Below, piece after piece: positions 1 to 12,400 of a stretch of DNA of 64,000 nt (position 1 is the first letter of the stretch; each line of letters starts with the position of its first letter). A program made the translations under genes and the position numbers. The notes under the pieces are model-generated. The model searched no databases and had not been told where the DNA came from. It saw only the letters and a program-made list of their open reading frames with translations. The DNA lies in NCBI GenBank assembly GCA_030737835.1, contig CM060854.1:7698860-7762859 (forward strand). The letters are read 5' to 3'. This DNA is from Acorus gramineus. Taxonomy: Eukaryota; Streptophyta; Magnoliopsida; Acorales; Acoraceae.

Positions 1-987
1 TAATATGTTGCCATGTTTTCTTTTCAAGTATGCTGAACCATAGAAGTGAATTCATGTAGTCCAGTCATAGGAATCACCAATGAAAATTTTTACTGTTCCT
101 CACAAAATAAACGGACAACAAACAACCCGAAGTAGAGAAGATAACAAATTCCTCCCAAAAAAAGGTACTTATATTTCATTTCATTGAAGTTTCTCAGTTT
201 CATCCAAGTTCAACCAAACAAAGCCAGAGATGATTATAGTGATCATATGATGCTCTCATAGGCTTTTTTAGCAACTCCGTTACCATTTATTATAAATCCA
301 CTATTCCTGCATTCAATTCAAGAACTTTCCCACAGATCCATATTATATCATTCATTACTTGACAGCCAAAAATGTTGTCAGCATGTAGAGGTAAGATTAT
401 TATGCCATGACAGGAAGGAAATTGCCAAAGTGGTTCTTGATCAAAGAAACATAACCCTAGGATACCCAAGTTCTCCATGTAGCATTGTCTCCATTAGAAG
501 ACACCAATACCCTGTCAACCATATGTTCCAACATATAGCATGGGGAATCAGCTGTCTGAACTTTGCTTTACCCGATCCTTTCTTTTCTTTGAGGAGGCCT
601 TTTTTTTTTGTTGGGGAGCAGCCAGTTGACAAGATGGTGGAATCAAGTTGACTGTAGTAACGGTTACATAATTTCCATAAACTGGTGTCATGTCCTGTTA
701 GGAGTCCGCATTACTAATTTTCCCCATTACATTTAACATATTCTCTACAGAAAATTTACTGTTTATCCAGATAATTGTTAAACCCATTAGAATTCCCAAT
801 ATAAGCTATACAAGATTTATAAGCAAACCTCTTACACTGGATATATTTCAAAGCATGAAAAACTTCAAGCATAAATTAAGATAGAATGCAAATAAGCAAA
901 ATTTGTCATATTTTATAGCTAGCTACAAACTCAGAAAATCCATTGAAACAAAAGAAAATGTATCCCGCATCCAAACATAATGCATAC

Positions 988-3403
988 CTGAAGAGTCAAA
1001 GCACTTGTATGTTTGGTAACCAAGAAATTTGTCAAATTGACAAAATATGCCAAGGCAGAATTGAAGAGTAGGTACCAAATGATTTTCATATCTTCTCTAG
1101 CAAGGGCCAACGTGATGCCAACCACATTTTCTTCCATGATAAGTGCTGCAGGAAGGAGGAAAACAACAGCAATGGGTGCCATGTATAGAAGGAGATTCAT
1201 CGAGTTCAGCTTTTCTCTGGAGACCAATGAATCATGCAAAAAAACTAATTGAGATACAGAATTTATTTTATGTTAAAATAGGTGAATCACTAAACAGCTC
1301 ATGCAAAAAGTAAAATAATTTTTGCAACTCAAGGCATCCCACTACTTAGAAAATTAATCTTCTTCAAAACGGAAGCATTCATACCCTTCAGATGATAGTA
1401 AAATCCCTTGAAGCACTGACTTGAAAGCCCTTGCAGCAGTTGCACCAACACACATTAGAAAACCAAACAAATGGAAACTTGGCTCACCCTACAAGAAAGA
1501 TAAAATATGGAAGAGAGGAAAAACATTTAATTGTATGTCATCATGTGTCAACCACAAATTCCACTACTACTGTTTCCACTTTACACCCAAAAGAAAAACA
1601 TTTTAAAACTCTCCATTAAAAAAAATTGACCACCAAAAAAATTCTCAATAAATGAATATGTACTCTCAGAGGTAGGCCAAAATTCTACAAATCCAACACC
1701 AATATTAAAATCATGATATATGAATCAAGATAAGCAAAAGAAAATTTTATCTGCTGGCAAAAGCAAAATAGAGACACACAAGTACCCACAAAACACCTCA
1801 ATTACCAAACAATCCAATGTAAGAAGCACACTCCTAACAAAATCAAGAAAACAATACCAATTTTTGCTTTGATTTCAAAGGAGGAGGAGGCAATGGAAAT
1901 TACTGACGCATCAGTCTCATAAGTTGGAGCAACAAGATGATTGTGCATCTTTTGACAAACAGACTAAAAGCAGTCATGAGCTTGTCAATCAAAGAAAAAC
2001 AGCCCTCCTTCATTCTGAGTAGATCTCTACAAGATGACTCCCTAATGGCAAAAGAAAGTATAACACTAGCGCACAGATGTGAAAGAAAAATGATGATATG
2101 TAAATCGGAATTCTAAAAGATTTACAAAATCGTGGATTGGGGATTTCTTTGACATCTATTGAGTTGTCAAAGCATTCAAGCCTAATTGGATTAGAAATGA
2201 TTTGCGAATGCATTGCCTCAGCAAAGACCTCGGTGCTAGTGAATGGCAAACTGTGTGGGCCTTTCTTAATCCTCTTAAGGCAGGGTGATCTTTCATCAAA
2301 TTTGTCGTTCATAGTGGTGACAAATGCAATTAGCAGATGTATGAAAGTGGCAGAGGAGGAAGGATGGGTACAAGGACTGAATTGTAGTGTGGTCAATACC
2401 ACAATCTCCCACGTTCAATAAACGCTGATTATCAAAAAAGCAGAGGGAAGGGCTATCAATTCATATTTAAATTGAAAATAATCCTAAAAATAGCAGTAAA
2501 AGCGACGGTTAATCTTCTATCCGACAATTACTTTATTAAAGCCATCGATATCAATTGTCAGTTAATTGTAAATCTGACAATTACTTTAATTAAGGCCCCG
2601 TTTGGAACAGGTTTGGGAGTTAGCTTTTCCTCAAAAGCTGAGTTTAAAATTGAGTTTGCAAGAAATGCCTTTCCACATATTATGAAACATTTTTTTGCAA
2701 AAATGTGTAGGCAGGTTTTAATAAAGCTGCAGTCTTTTTCCTATTTGGAAACGGATTTGGGAATTTAACATCCCGCAAACCCAAAAACACCCCAACTCGA
2801 TTCCAAACGGGGTCTGATCAATCAATACCGACTATTAGATATAGTTGCCATCGAGACTCCTAAGGCATATGCAATGGAAACACACAACAAACCACCTCAA
2901 TCAATCCAATGTAAAAAGCACACTCCTAACAAAATGAAGCAAACAAGACTCACATTGCTTGCGATGACAACGCCGGTAACAACAGGAACGAGCGCCAAAT
3001 AAGTCAACCACGCCTCGCGCTTGAACGTCACCAAGTACGCGAACAACGCGGTGAAGAACGGCGTGGTCGCCCCGACGGCTTGGTTGAACGATACGGGCAA
3101 GTACCTCAACGAGACGTTCCCGCTGACGACGGAGGCGCAGAACACGAGGCTGAGGCCGGCGATCTTGAAAAACTGAGTCCTTGATCGGATGGCCTGCATG
3201 GGGACGGCCTTGAGCCAGGCTATGGCGACGTAGCTGAGGAGGGAACAGGCCGTCATGTGACACATGGTGAGGAAGATCGGGTACTTGAAGCCATAGTTGC
3301 TCAAGAGGTACTTGTTGAGGAGGAGGACACCTATGTTGGAGGAGTACCAGGAGGTGACCAGGCCCACCGTGAACAACCTCCCGGAGGTGCCCGGGGCCTT
3401 CAT
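988..3403 (-). CDS. Nucleotide-sugar transporter (TPT/DMT family, KV/A/G type), copy 1, 3' end off window
   Basis: Multi-pass Golgi-type nucleotide-sugar antiporter resembling the Arabidopsis At3g11320/At5g05820 proteins and, more distantly, the UDP-uronic acid transporter UUAT1. The exact sugar is not readable from sequence. Exons on the minus strand: 2954-3403 (150 codons, starts MKAPGTSG), 1385-1488 (104 nt) and 988-1216 (229 nt). All three have GT-AG borders and keep frame. Exon 1 carries [20 protein letters not shown] and [16 protein letters not shown]; exon 2 carries [10 protein letters not shown] and [14 protein letters not shown]; exon 3 carries [17 protein letters not shown] and ends HTSALTLQ. 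The closing exon (VLGNAKGA onward in the family) is absent from 1-987 and should lie left of the window, as its paralogue's last exon lies 3.8 kb past exon 3. Exon 1 differs from copy 2 at only a few residues. The coding parts seen look intact. Confidence 0.88.
1880..2425 (+). mobile_element. L1-type LINE reverse-transcriptase fragment in intron 1, copy 1
   Basis: The plus strand (antisense to the host gene) encodes a decayed piece of an L1-like RT. The best part, 2137-2421, reads [18 protein letters not shown] then [11 protein letters not shown], matching the family pattern of a cysteine-rich helix, a VNG turn and the RQGDPLSP motif, followed by a stretch equivalent to the region before FADD. 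Upstream pieces near 1950-2010 look like the preceding RT block but are frameshifted. No poly(A) tail or target duplication seen. It is in both duplicated units, so it predates the duplication. Confidence 0.6.
2594..2814. mobile_element. MITE-like element, copy 1 intron 1
   Basis: About 220 bases bounded by inverted ends GGCCCCGTTTGGAA and TTCCAAACGGGGTC. No coding capacity. The G/C-rich start followed by GTTTGG is typical of small plant TIR elements (hAT or Harbinger-like). A clear target duplication was not found, so superfamily is open. Shared with copy 2. Confidence 0.6.
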
Positions 3404-3667
3404 CGCCGTTGATTTGTTGTACCGGACGGTCGAGATCTACTGCGGATTAATGGATCTGAATTTTGGGGATTGCATTGTGGGCAAGGGGGGAATGGATCTG
3501 GAAACCCTAGTGGATCTGATGGGATCAATTCATCTGATTTTGGTTTCTAATTTGAAAGATTTTTTACTTTTTTGGGGGGGTTTTTTGGCTTTTGGAGAGA
3601 TGATGGTGGTGGAAGAAGAGGAGAAAAATAAGGAAATGTTGTCCGTGTGAGGACTTTTTTTATAAAG

Positions 3668-3675
3668 CTATTTAT
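3668..3675 (-). promoter_or_regulatory. Putative TATA box of transporter copy 1
   Basis: ATAAATAG on the minus strand, about 265 bases upstream of the start codon at 3403. The same motif sits at the equivalent place in copy 2. The stretch between it and the ATG would be a long 5' UTR. Position is inferred; no transcript evidence. Confidence 0.4.
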
Positions 3676-3809
3676 GGGAGGGGGAAATAGAGAGCTATTT
3701 TGAAGGTGAAGCGTGGTTGGTGTGTCTCAATAAAAACTCTTTGGGCTCGTCTATCCCCACCAACCTTTGCATTAACCCACCACCGACCAAAAAAACCAAA
3801 CTCAATTTT

Positions 3810-3975
3810 TTTTTTTTTTTTTTGATAGACAAGACCCACATATGAGATGACAAGTACACTCAAGTGCAAGGTTTGAAACACACACCATGAGAGGGGGATA
3901 CACATCGGGCTCGAACCCGGGTCGTCCACGAGGGACTCGTGCAACTCTTCCACCTCGCTAGGCGAGGGGACGTGC
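3810..3975 (-). mobile_element. tRNA-derived SINE, minus strand
   Basis: Read on the minus strand it has an internal promoter box B (GGGTTCGAGCCCG) and ends in a poly(A) run, seen as the T-run at about 3806-3823. It is flanked by perfect 18-base duplications AAAACCAAACTCAATTTT (3792-3809 and 3976-3993). It lies inside the larger element at 3743-5551. Confidence 0.85.
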
Positions 3976-4569
3976 AAAACCAAACTCAATTTTATATCCT
4001 GAGTGGCTAACCCCACTATGTTATTGTGTTCGACCGCATTTGATCGACCATGCTTGACCCCATTCAACCCAAAAATGGTAACAAATCCACCCAGCTTGAC
4101 CACACACAGTCGTCATGTGAAGTTCCGATCAACTAATATTAGTCGAATAGAGTCATGAACTCTCTGCTCCTTCCTGACCCCCATTCGGCCCGAGAAATGT
4201 GATTTAAATCTCTCAGGTCGACCACATAGAGTTGCTAGTGTAAAATGATGGGCGATCAATCTTGGTCGAGTAGAGTTCAGAAACCCTCTGATCCTTCCTG
4301 ACTCCTCAGTGGGGTACCCAATCGATTAAGTATTCTTAAAAACATTGAAAAAATTGTATCTTTTACATTTTTTAAGGTTCCAATTAGATTCAAAATCTAC
4401 ATCAATGAATTACTCACCCAAACAAAAATGTGATGAAGCTGAACAACAAATCCATCTAAAACCAAATATAACTTCTAATAACAATATATAAAAAATTGAC
4501 ATCGTATAATCTGTTCTCATCACAAATCCAACCCTTCAACTACAACCACAAAAAAAGCCCAACTTTCAT

Positions 4570-4960
4570 AACAAAATAAACCCCGGCCCATACAAGGCAT
4601 TCCCAACCCGCCTCGGCCCTATCCCGAACTGAACCTCCACGGGGTTGGTCACCATGACGCACCTGCCTCCACCTCCTCCATCTGACAGCCTCGACGCCGA
4701 GAGCAACATCAAAGCCACCCCTTCGTTCACCCTCCCCCACACCTCCTCCGATGATGACCGGTCCATCACCTCGGGATTGCTCGATCCATAGCCTATGATC
4801 TGGGCAGGTGACGATTGGTGAGGGCGGAGGAGGTGGAGGGAGACGTGAGCGTTGGTGGTGGGGGCGGAGGGGAGTCCAGTCACTGCGGGAGTGAAAGAGG
4901 GAAGACAAACTCATGTGAGAAGAGAGAGTGAAAATGATAGAAATGGTAGGAGGTGGGTGT
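4570..4960 (-). pseudogene. GC-rich gene-like fragment inside the 1.8 kb element
   Basis: A block of much higher GC than its surroundings with overlapping open frames on the minus strand. One gives a product with SSNPEVMDRSSSEEVWGR followed by a DGGGGGR stretch; the other is proline/serine-rich. I do not recognise either. The compositional jump and the location between element ends with a 9-bp duplication suggest a captured host exon. No splice or start context supports a working gene. Confidence 0.35.
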
Positions 4961-5871
4961 AGGCATCGTGTGTACAACGGTTCATTATCCGAAAAAAATC
5001 CGAATTCCATTTGAATCCGTATCTGAAAAAATAGAAATATGCGATATTCGAAGATCTGGAGTACGGATATAGATATCAGTCTATCCAATCCAAAAAATAT
5101 CTATATCCAACATATATTATAAATATATATATTTGTATTATACATTGCCTATATTGTTATCTTATATGATTAATCACTAAGATAATATATTATAATACTA
5201 TTAAATTTTCAATGTATGATATCAGAATGAGATAATAAGCATTAAAATCTTAATTTTAATTTTGATATCTCTCTAAAATATCACTTTATTATCCAAATTA
5301 ATGTTAATATTCAAACATGTCAATTATCCAAAAAAAATCTGTATCCGAAGAGATCCGAATCTAAAAATTAATATCCGTATTCGAATACAAAAATTAAGAT
5401 ATAGATATTGATATATCCGATCTGTATTCATCCAATTGATCGACTTAATTGTGTGTTGATGCATTTATATCATGGTGAATTTAACAACTAACAAAGTGAC
5501 AATTGATGGGTCCAGACACATGCTGAGCTTCAGTCAATTGCTTGGCGGCCCAAACTCTTTCACAATAAAATCTGAATATCTAAATAGATTCGGTGGTTTT
5601 TACTTGATTTCCAAATTGATTTGCATACTAAAAATAGAAAAGGGAAATTTTGAGATCCACTGTAGAATCTTTGATTTAATTTTAACATAACAACTAAAAA
5701 CAAAAAAAGTGAAATAAAAATGTTAATGGTGAACATAACAATTAAAAACAGAAAAAAAAATGAAAATGTTAACAGTGAACATAACAAGTATTACTTAAAA
5801 AGATCTAGAAATAATAGATAATGAGGTATGTTGACTTAAAAATAAGTTCAAACACCAATCAAATTAAGTCT

Positions 5872-6052
5872 CCAGTGGTCATAACGTAATGGTTAAAAGT
5901 TTACTTGTGTTAAGGATATATCTTGAGTTCAAGTTTTAATGCTGACTTACACACCTAAAATTTTCTATAGGACAGAAACAAATAGGTAAAAATAATCTTC
6001 TCAGCTTGACCAAAACGTCAATGACCGGATATCCCCCGATATAAAAAAAAAA
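5872..6052 (+). mobile_element. SINE, copy-1-specific
   Basis: Starts with a box A-like stretch (GGTCATAACGTAATGGTTAA) and has a box B-like GAGTTCAAGT about 60 bases on. It ends in TTCTCAGCTTGACC, a short 3' body and an A-run. Absent from the equivalent place in unit 2 (around 16930). Target duplication not resolved. A related 3' end occurs at 33166-33256. Confidence 0.6.
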
Positions 6053-6114
6053 AATTATTTAATGATTTCTCATATTTAATTTTTCCAGAAAGAAAAGACA
6101 GGTGATAAAAAAAA

Positions 6115-6942
6115 AGGGGGCCTCTACTTCAACCCCATCACATGTTTACCCCACCCTTTTAAATATTAATAAAAACATATTTTACATGCTTTTAAAAAAC
6201 CCCTTTAGCGACCCCTTTCTAACCCATTATCCCTTCCAAATGAAAACCCCCAAAGTGAAAGTTTCATCCCTAAATCAAACAAAAAAAAAATTCTTTTCCC
6301 AATTCAACCTATTTCAAAATTAGAGTCCCAAAATCATAAAATCATTGCAGATCCAAATGTTATTACAAAAAAATAACAAATCCAACCGTAAAAACCAAAT
6401 CGAATAAACTTATCTCCATCAATTACTTACTGGATCAAATCAAAACTTTTCTTCTTCTCCAAGAACAACCAACATTCATTCACTCCCAAAAAAATAAAAA
6501 TAAAAAATTCATAGCTTCTTCTCTGTGACCATCTTCAATGGCCAAAACCCCAAACCTCCTGACCCCGATTACATCCCTCCCTGAATAGCCCTTGACCGAA
6601 TGAGCCGTTCGATGATGAACATCTTCCGCGGCTGAAACCCTAAACCCCTCTGAGATCCTCCACGAGGACTCTCCCTCCCGAAGGGCCGCAGAATTCCACG
6701 GGCTTCTCTATCTTCATTGTCCCCCATCCGCCGCCGCGGGACCTCTCGTGGGGATGGAGAAGGAGATCAAGAGGGAGAGTAAAGAGAGAGAGGAAGGGTT
6801 TTCGAAAATGGTTGGGGTGGGTTGCAGTTTATACGATTATGTATATATATCAGGGGTGGGGTTGCAACATGTCAAAAATTATTTGGGTGGAAAAAAAACG
6901 GGGTGGGGTAAATATATAATGGGGTTGAAATAACCGCCCCCT
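6115..6942. mobile_element. 0.83 kb TIR element at the shared A-tract, unit 1
   Basis: Ends are AGGGGGC and GCCCCCT. The inverted similarity extends further: TACTTCAACCCCAT on the left matches the complement of the right end (TATTTCAACCCCAT), then TTTACCCCACCC on both. Flanked by A-runs consistent with an 8-9 bp target duplication, which cannot be fixed inside a homopolymer. The middle (6540-6790) is GC-rich and gene-like (CCGCCGCCGCGGG) but has no long frame. Unit 2 carries a different element at the same place. Confidence 0.6.
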
Positions 6943-7128
6943 AAAAAAAACCTTGCCATGTTTTAACCGTGTTTTAAGAGGTGGTAACGGTGTTGGAAAA
7001 AAAAAAAAAGGAAAGCGTGTTATCGTCTTTTTTTTATTATTTTTTATTTATTGTGAGTGGGCCAAAAAAAATATGGAATTTGACTTTTGTGCAAATAATA
7101 AGTTGAGCATGTCGGCCGAACGCGATAT

Positions 7129-9343
7129 ATAATATATGATAATTAAATGTGAGATTTTAAAATTACTGATTCGATTAAATCTGCACTTGAGCAAATTAAA
7201 TTTAGTTATCCATTTATTTATTTATGGAACTAATTAAAACGATCCACACCCTATAATTTGAATAAAGTATCTAATGGTTTTTCTAATTTTAGAATAATTT
7301 TTATACATTTCTAATAGGGAAAATGACCAAACAATTTAAAAATTAGAAATACCCACAGCTACTTTTTAAAATTATATCATAAAAAGTCTTATAATTTTAG
7401 AAATACAAAAAACTAATCTACCCTTATGTAATTTGATCATTAACATATTCCATACCTCTTAACTTTGTTAAAATATTTTACTCTCTTAATTTTGTTAATT
7501 TATTTTACACATTCTCATGTAAAACTCTTTTTTACTCTAAATTTTTAGGTGGATTTTATGAGATATGTGCCAATATAATTTGAGTTTTTGACGATGAACT
7601 CCATTAAATGTTGATACTTCTTTTAAAAAGCAGATATGTACTAATGACGTCATAAAAAAAAGTAAATCGCCAAGAAAAAAAAATGTGAACAATGATTTAA
7701 AATATTAAAATATCATCTGCTGCATTGAGACACAACGCATATTAAAATTACATATTATGATTGTACATAATGAAAAATAATAAACAATATCATGTAAAAT
7801 ATATATAAGAAACACAAAATATAATATATAATAACAAAACCTTTAAATGGATTGATTTCAATTATATAGAGATTGTTGTTTTATAGAAATAATATGTTTT
7901 TAGTGTGAAATAACCTAACAAGGGTTAGAGGGATGTTAAAGATTTAATTACATAAGGGTAAATTAGTCTTTTATGTTTATAAAATTATGAAATGAGACTT
8001 TTTTAGGTATAATTTGAAAAAGTAATTGATTTGGATAATCCTAATTTTTAAGAGATTTTTTTAGTCATTTTCCCTTTGTAATAAATATATCAACATTAAA
8101 AAAATTAGCATTCCTAAAATTTAGAAGCTTGTTTTTGGATATTTCAAAATTGAAAATATTTTTTAGGATTTTAAAAATAATTAAGTAAAAGGTGAAAATA
8201 ACAAACCAAAAAAAGTAAAAACATGATAAAGATTTAAATAAAATGGTAAAATCATACTTTATCACATCTTAATAAAAAATTAAATTACGGAGGGTGGGGG
8301 TGTAATTGCATTTTTTTTTAACTATAAGAGGTGTTTATGTAAGTTTAAAAAACTTCAAAAGTCCAAACGCATTTTACCCTAAAAAGCAATCCAAAATAAT
8401 GACATACACCAGGAGCCTGAATTCATTTTTCTTGGCCAGAATGGAAACATTTTGCAAATACTAACTGGCTTTGAGGATCAAATACTAATTTCAAAACCAA
8501 TAACCAGCACTCACGGTTTTAACACTTCACACTGAACAAATACTAGAATGAAATATTGTAATTTAAAAGGAAAATGTTACGCTCGTTAAAAACAGATCAC
8601 ACATGTTTTCATTTTTTTTTAAATCATATATAATTTAAAAGGAAAATGTTACGCTCGATGAAAATAGATCACACATGTTTTCATTTTTTTTTAAATCATA
8701 TATAATAAAATATGTTTTTTTTTATAAAAATTGAAATATATACTCCAAATAATGAATGATATTATTTATAAAAAATGTAAAAAATTTCTAACGATGTATA
8801 TACATCGATACAGTGAGTGGAAGGGGGCTATCAAAATATATAAGCTCAATTTAAAATGCAGTTGGTGTCGAAAGTAACCCACAGATTTCATTATCTACCA
8901 CAAAAAATCTTAAGTAAAAAAATTTAAACATGAATCCAAAAATAGGAGAATCTTTCATTCAAAATCCACCAAGGCAAATGTATTCATATGGAATCTCAAT
9001 CTATGTATATATGTTTATAAACTCAACAAAGTATTCAACAGCACGTATGAATTCAATGCTTGCAGTACCTCGCGTGGGAGATCTAACAAAGCAAGGATGG
9101 GAGAGAAGATTTCAGAAAGGTAATGTTAAATTAAATTAATAAAAAAAAAACACTAAAACATGTTGATTGACCTCTCCTAATGAATTGCAGGCATTAATCC
9201 CCTCACGAGTGGATAACAGAGGAACATCAGTGCCTCATGAATTCTTCTCCCCCACCCACCCCCCATACACAAAAATAAATAAGGCATATCATTTTTTTTG
9301 TGATCCTCCTAATTGTTTTCTAACTAGTAACTGAAGATACAAG
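7129..9343. other. AT-rich intergenic stretch between the duplicated units
   Basis: Very AT-rich with no coding sequence seen. It holds a 62-base tandem duplication at 8570-8700 (each unit has GGAAAATGTTACGCTCG and ATCACACATGTTTTCA). A segment at about 8750-8840 (GATACAGTGAGTGGAAGGGG) recurs at 58030-58240. The junction of the tandem duplication must lie here. The last 150 bases are probably 3' UTR of transporter copy 2. Confidence 0.5.
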
Positions 9344-9487
9344 TTGGAAGCTGCTCCCTGGCTTCCACAAAAGAATAAGGGCAACACGTACCAGTTGAAC
9401 TTGTCTGATATAAATTTGCTTCAAAGGAGTTGCTGTCACCCATATAAAGACAATGGAAACACGTCTCGCATTGCTTCTATGGAGATA

Positions 9488-12400
9488 TCATTTGCTCCTT
9501 TTCTTTGCTTCCCCATAAAGGACAACTCCAATGACGGTGAGCGTGTAACCAAGCATACCGGTTACAGAGACAGGATTCTGGAATATTAAGATTGAGATGA
9601 CCACCGCGACTGCACCTTTAGCATTGCCCAGAACCTGAAACATGAAAATGAAGTTTTAATCTTAGGAGATGATAAAGAGTGTTGATTGGATGCATAGGAT
9701 GCACTTGTTGAAGAGGTGCTTTTAGAGTATTCTGACTGTAAATCAGAAGAAAAAAAAAGAGTAGAAGAAAACACAATGGAAACCCAAGAATTTTTACAGA
9801 CCACCATGCCACAAAATATCGGTTTTCTATTACTAGCCTCGTGTTGGTAGTCACTTAAAACTCAGCATCAAAGTTGATCTATTTTCATTGTTCATCTTCA
9901 AGATAATAAGGCAACCCAACACAGAAGGGTTTATCATAACATATCAGCATATAACAATAAGGATTGTTAGTTGCTAAAATGACATAACACTGATTCAAAC
10001 ACATCTACTACTGGCATATTAGAGATGTCAACACACCAGCACCAAGTTGCATGACATGTAGAGTGTCATGCCCACGGGCTTGAAATTGCCATAGAATATA
10101 CAGAATGGCTATCAAGTTTGGTAACATTGTGCAGTATCTGACAAGATGTTTAAGAAATGAAATCCTTGTGATATGCGTTTATATTCTAAGCCCACAAACC
10201 TCTGACACAGGTAACCTAGGTTTCTTTCTACGGCGAAAGAAATGTCCCAAGAAGCGCTGATGCCCTTCATGCATAAAATGACTATAAACATCAGAAAAAT
10301 GTGCAGAAACATCATATTAACTGAGAAGGCATGTTGCAAAAAATTGACAACCGGACAGTTTACCCCGCCACCCCCCGATAACCCCCCTTCCCAATAACCA
10401 CCTCATCCTGTAACCACTCCTAATAACCATGAAAAAACAATAAAATTACCTCCCTAGATAACCAGGTCAAAACTTAAGACCCTCCATCCCATGATGCATC
10501 ATGCTACATAGACCCTGATGCCCATACCGATTCTTCCACCACTCCAACATCTTGTTGACAAAATTGAGGATGTGCTTGGGGACCAAACAGCCCTCGGCCA
10601 AGATGGAGCTTTCAACGATAGCTTATCAAGTGGAAGTATAAGCAAGTTACAGATGCCATATGGATCACCGAGGATGACTTCAGCCAGCTCAATGCAAGCC
10701 TTCTAGAGCAGTGTCTTCACCTTCACTAGCCAGAGATGAGTTCATGTACCATTTATTATAAATCAACTATTCCTGCATTCAATTCAAGAACCTTCCCGCA
10801 GATCCATATTATATCATTCATTACTTGATGGCCAGAAATGTTGTCAGCATGTAGAGGTAAGATTATTACGCCATGACAGGAAGGAAAGTGCCAGAGTGGT
10901 TCTTGATCAAAGAAACATAACCCTAGGATACCCATGTTCTCCATGTAGCATTGTCTCCTTTGGAAGACACCAATACCCTGTCAACCATATGTTCCAACAT
11001 ATAGCATGGGGAATCAGCTGTCTGAAATTTGCTTTACCCGATCCTTTCTTCTCTTTGAGGAGGCCTAATTTTTGTTTTACTTTTTATTTTTTTGGTTCGG
11101 GGGGGGGGGGGGGGTTTGTAATTTTTTTGAGAATTACCATCCCTTTTCTTCATCTGATTGTGGAAGAAAACACATACCTTCTAGATAGAATTAAACGGCA
11201 AGCTTCTTCCCCAAACCTCTTGGAATAACACCCAAACTATAGGTCACGGGAAACAGATGTTCTCTCATTAGTATCAACTTCACATTATGAATCAGCCATA
11301 AACCATCAATTATTGTTATGGATGTATTATCTCTGATTTGAATTATGCAAAAATGTTCCTTTGGTGTTCAGATAATATAATATTCATTGATGATATTGAT
11401 AGTTGAGTATATACTTGAACTAGACCTAAGGGAAAAGGCATTGAAAGAAAAGGATTTAAAATTAAAACTCCGGATGTGGCATGAAGATTTGATGAATTTG
11501 CAGATAAAGAGGATGCAATTATAATTGTTGGCCCAAACAAGCCAATCCCATTATTTAGGTTCCATTATATATAAGGATGGACACATAGAAGAAGATGACC
11601 GTCCAAAGATATGGAGAAGACTTATTCTGGGATATACTAGCTATACCAGCATAAGTGGGTATAGCAGTGGAATACGTGATTTTGTATTTGGTTGTGTTTT
11701 GAATTATTCTCGTTGGAAAACGTAATAATAAAGTTTTTGTTGTTTGGATAAAATGTGAATAAAGTGTGGATAAGGATTTATAAAATGTGAAAAAATAATG
11801 ATAGTTGATTTAACAGATAATTTATAAGAGGTGATGACACTTGATTTGACAGTGAGCCCAAATATTCTTTAGGTGGAATAACCTTAAATAACTTTAATTC
11901 CACCTGTTTTATGGAATGACCATCCACATTTATAACAAGTTATCCAAGCATAGGTTATCCCAGGGTATCCAACCCTCCCAAACAACCAAAATAAGTTATT
12001 CCACTTTATTCCAAGATATCCACACCCTTATTCCACATTCAAACGAGGGATACATGTAAATTTCATGAGAGGCAATTATCAGACTTGCAATATTCATAAG
12101 GATTCATAGTATGCAGCAGTTATAGAAGCTAATGATATAGTCCGAGATGAAAAATGCTATGGTGGCTAAGTTGCAAAACTGTCTAGAATGGAAACGCAAA
12201 TTGAAAAAATTCAAGATATATAATGCCAAGAGACAAGGTAAGAACAAGAGAATCACTTGAGATGGTCTGGACAGGTGCATCAGATACGTCCAATGAGACA
12301 TCTGGTTTCCTTTAGATGGGTCAAAAAGATGGGGGGCATAAAATATATTTTGGATAAAATTAATTCAAAGAAAGTAAAATTCAGTCCACTAGAGAGGCTT

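Larger units (their letters stand above)
3743..5551. mobile_element. 1.8 kb non-autonomous DNA element with 9-bp target duplication, gene-fragment carrier
   Basis: The element is flanked by AAACTCTTT on both sides (3734-3742 and 5552-5560). The paralogous site in copy 2 (around 16322-16337) lacks it and reads straight through from the transporter 5' flank into the shared ATCTGAATATC sequence. Ends begin GGGC on both strands (GGGCTCGTC, and GGGCCGCCA on the other). A 9-bp duplication is the hallmark of Mutator-like elements, but the inverted repeats are short, so superfamily is inferred. Inside: a SINE (3810-3975), a short direct repeat (about 4126-4190 and 4250-4320), a GC-rich gene-like block (4570-4960) and an AT-rich tail with ATCCGAATC-type words. 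No transposase is visible. Confidence 0.65.
290..7128. repeat. Segmental tandem duplication, unit 1
   Basis: Left-hand copy of a duplicated block that aligns with about 10756-19684. It contains the transporter 5' three exons, their introns and several kb of upstream sequence. The last shared word is near GCCGAACGCGA at about 7120. Material private to this copy: the element at 3743-5551, a SINE at 5872-6052 and the TIR element at 6115-6942. The block extends left of the window. Confidence 0.85.

Noticed and set aside
1-987. Last exon of transporter copy 1
   Set aside because: No sequence matching [12 protein letters not shown] on the minus strand in this interval; it must be left of the window.
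2897-2953. Continuation of transporter exon 1 past GVVIASN
   Set aside because: The frame runs on into the intron; a strong GTGAGT donor lies at 2953 and the family sequence resumes in exon 2 with [10 protein letters not shown]. The same holds for 15486-15542.
2901-3263. 120-codon frame on the minus strand overlapping transporter exon 1 (and 15490-15852)
   Set aside because: An arginine-rich out-of-frame shadow of the transporter exon caused by its high GC content.
3900-3930. tRNA gene suggested by GGGTTCGAGCCC
   Set aside because: The box B belongs to a SINE with poly(A) and 18-base target duplications; no cloverleaf can be drawn.
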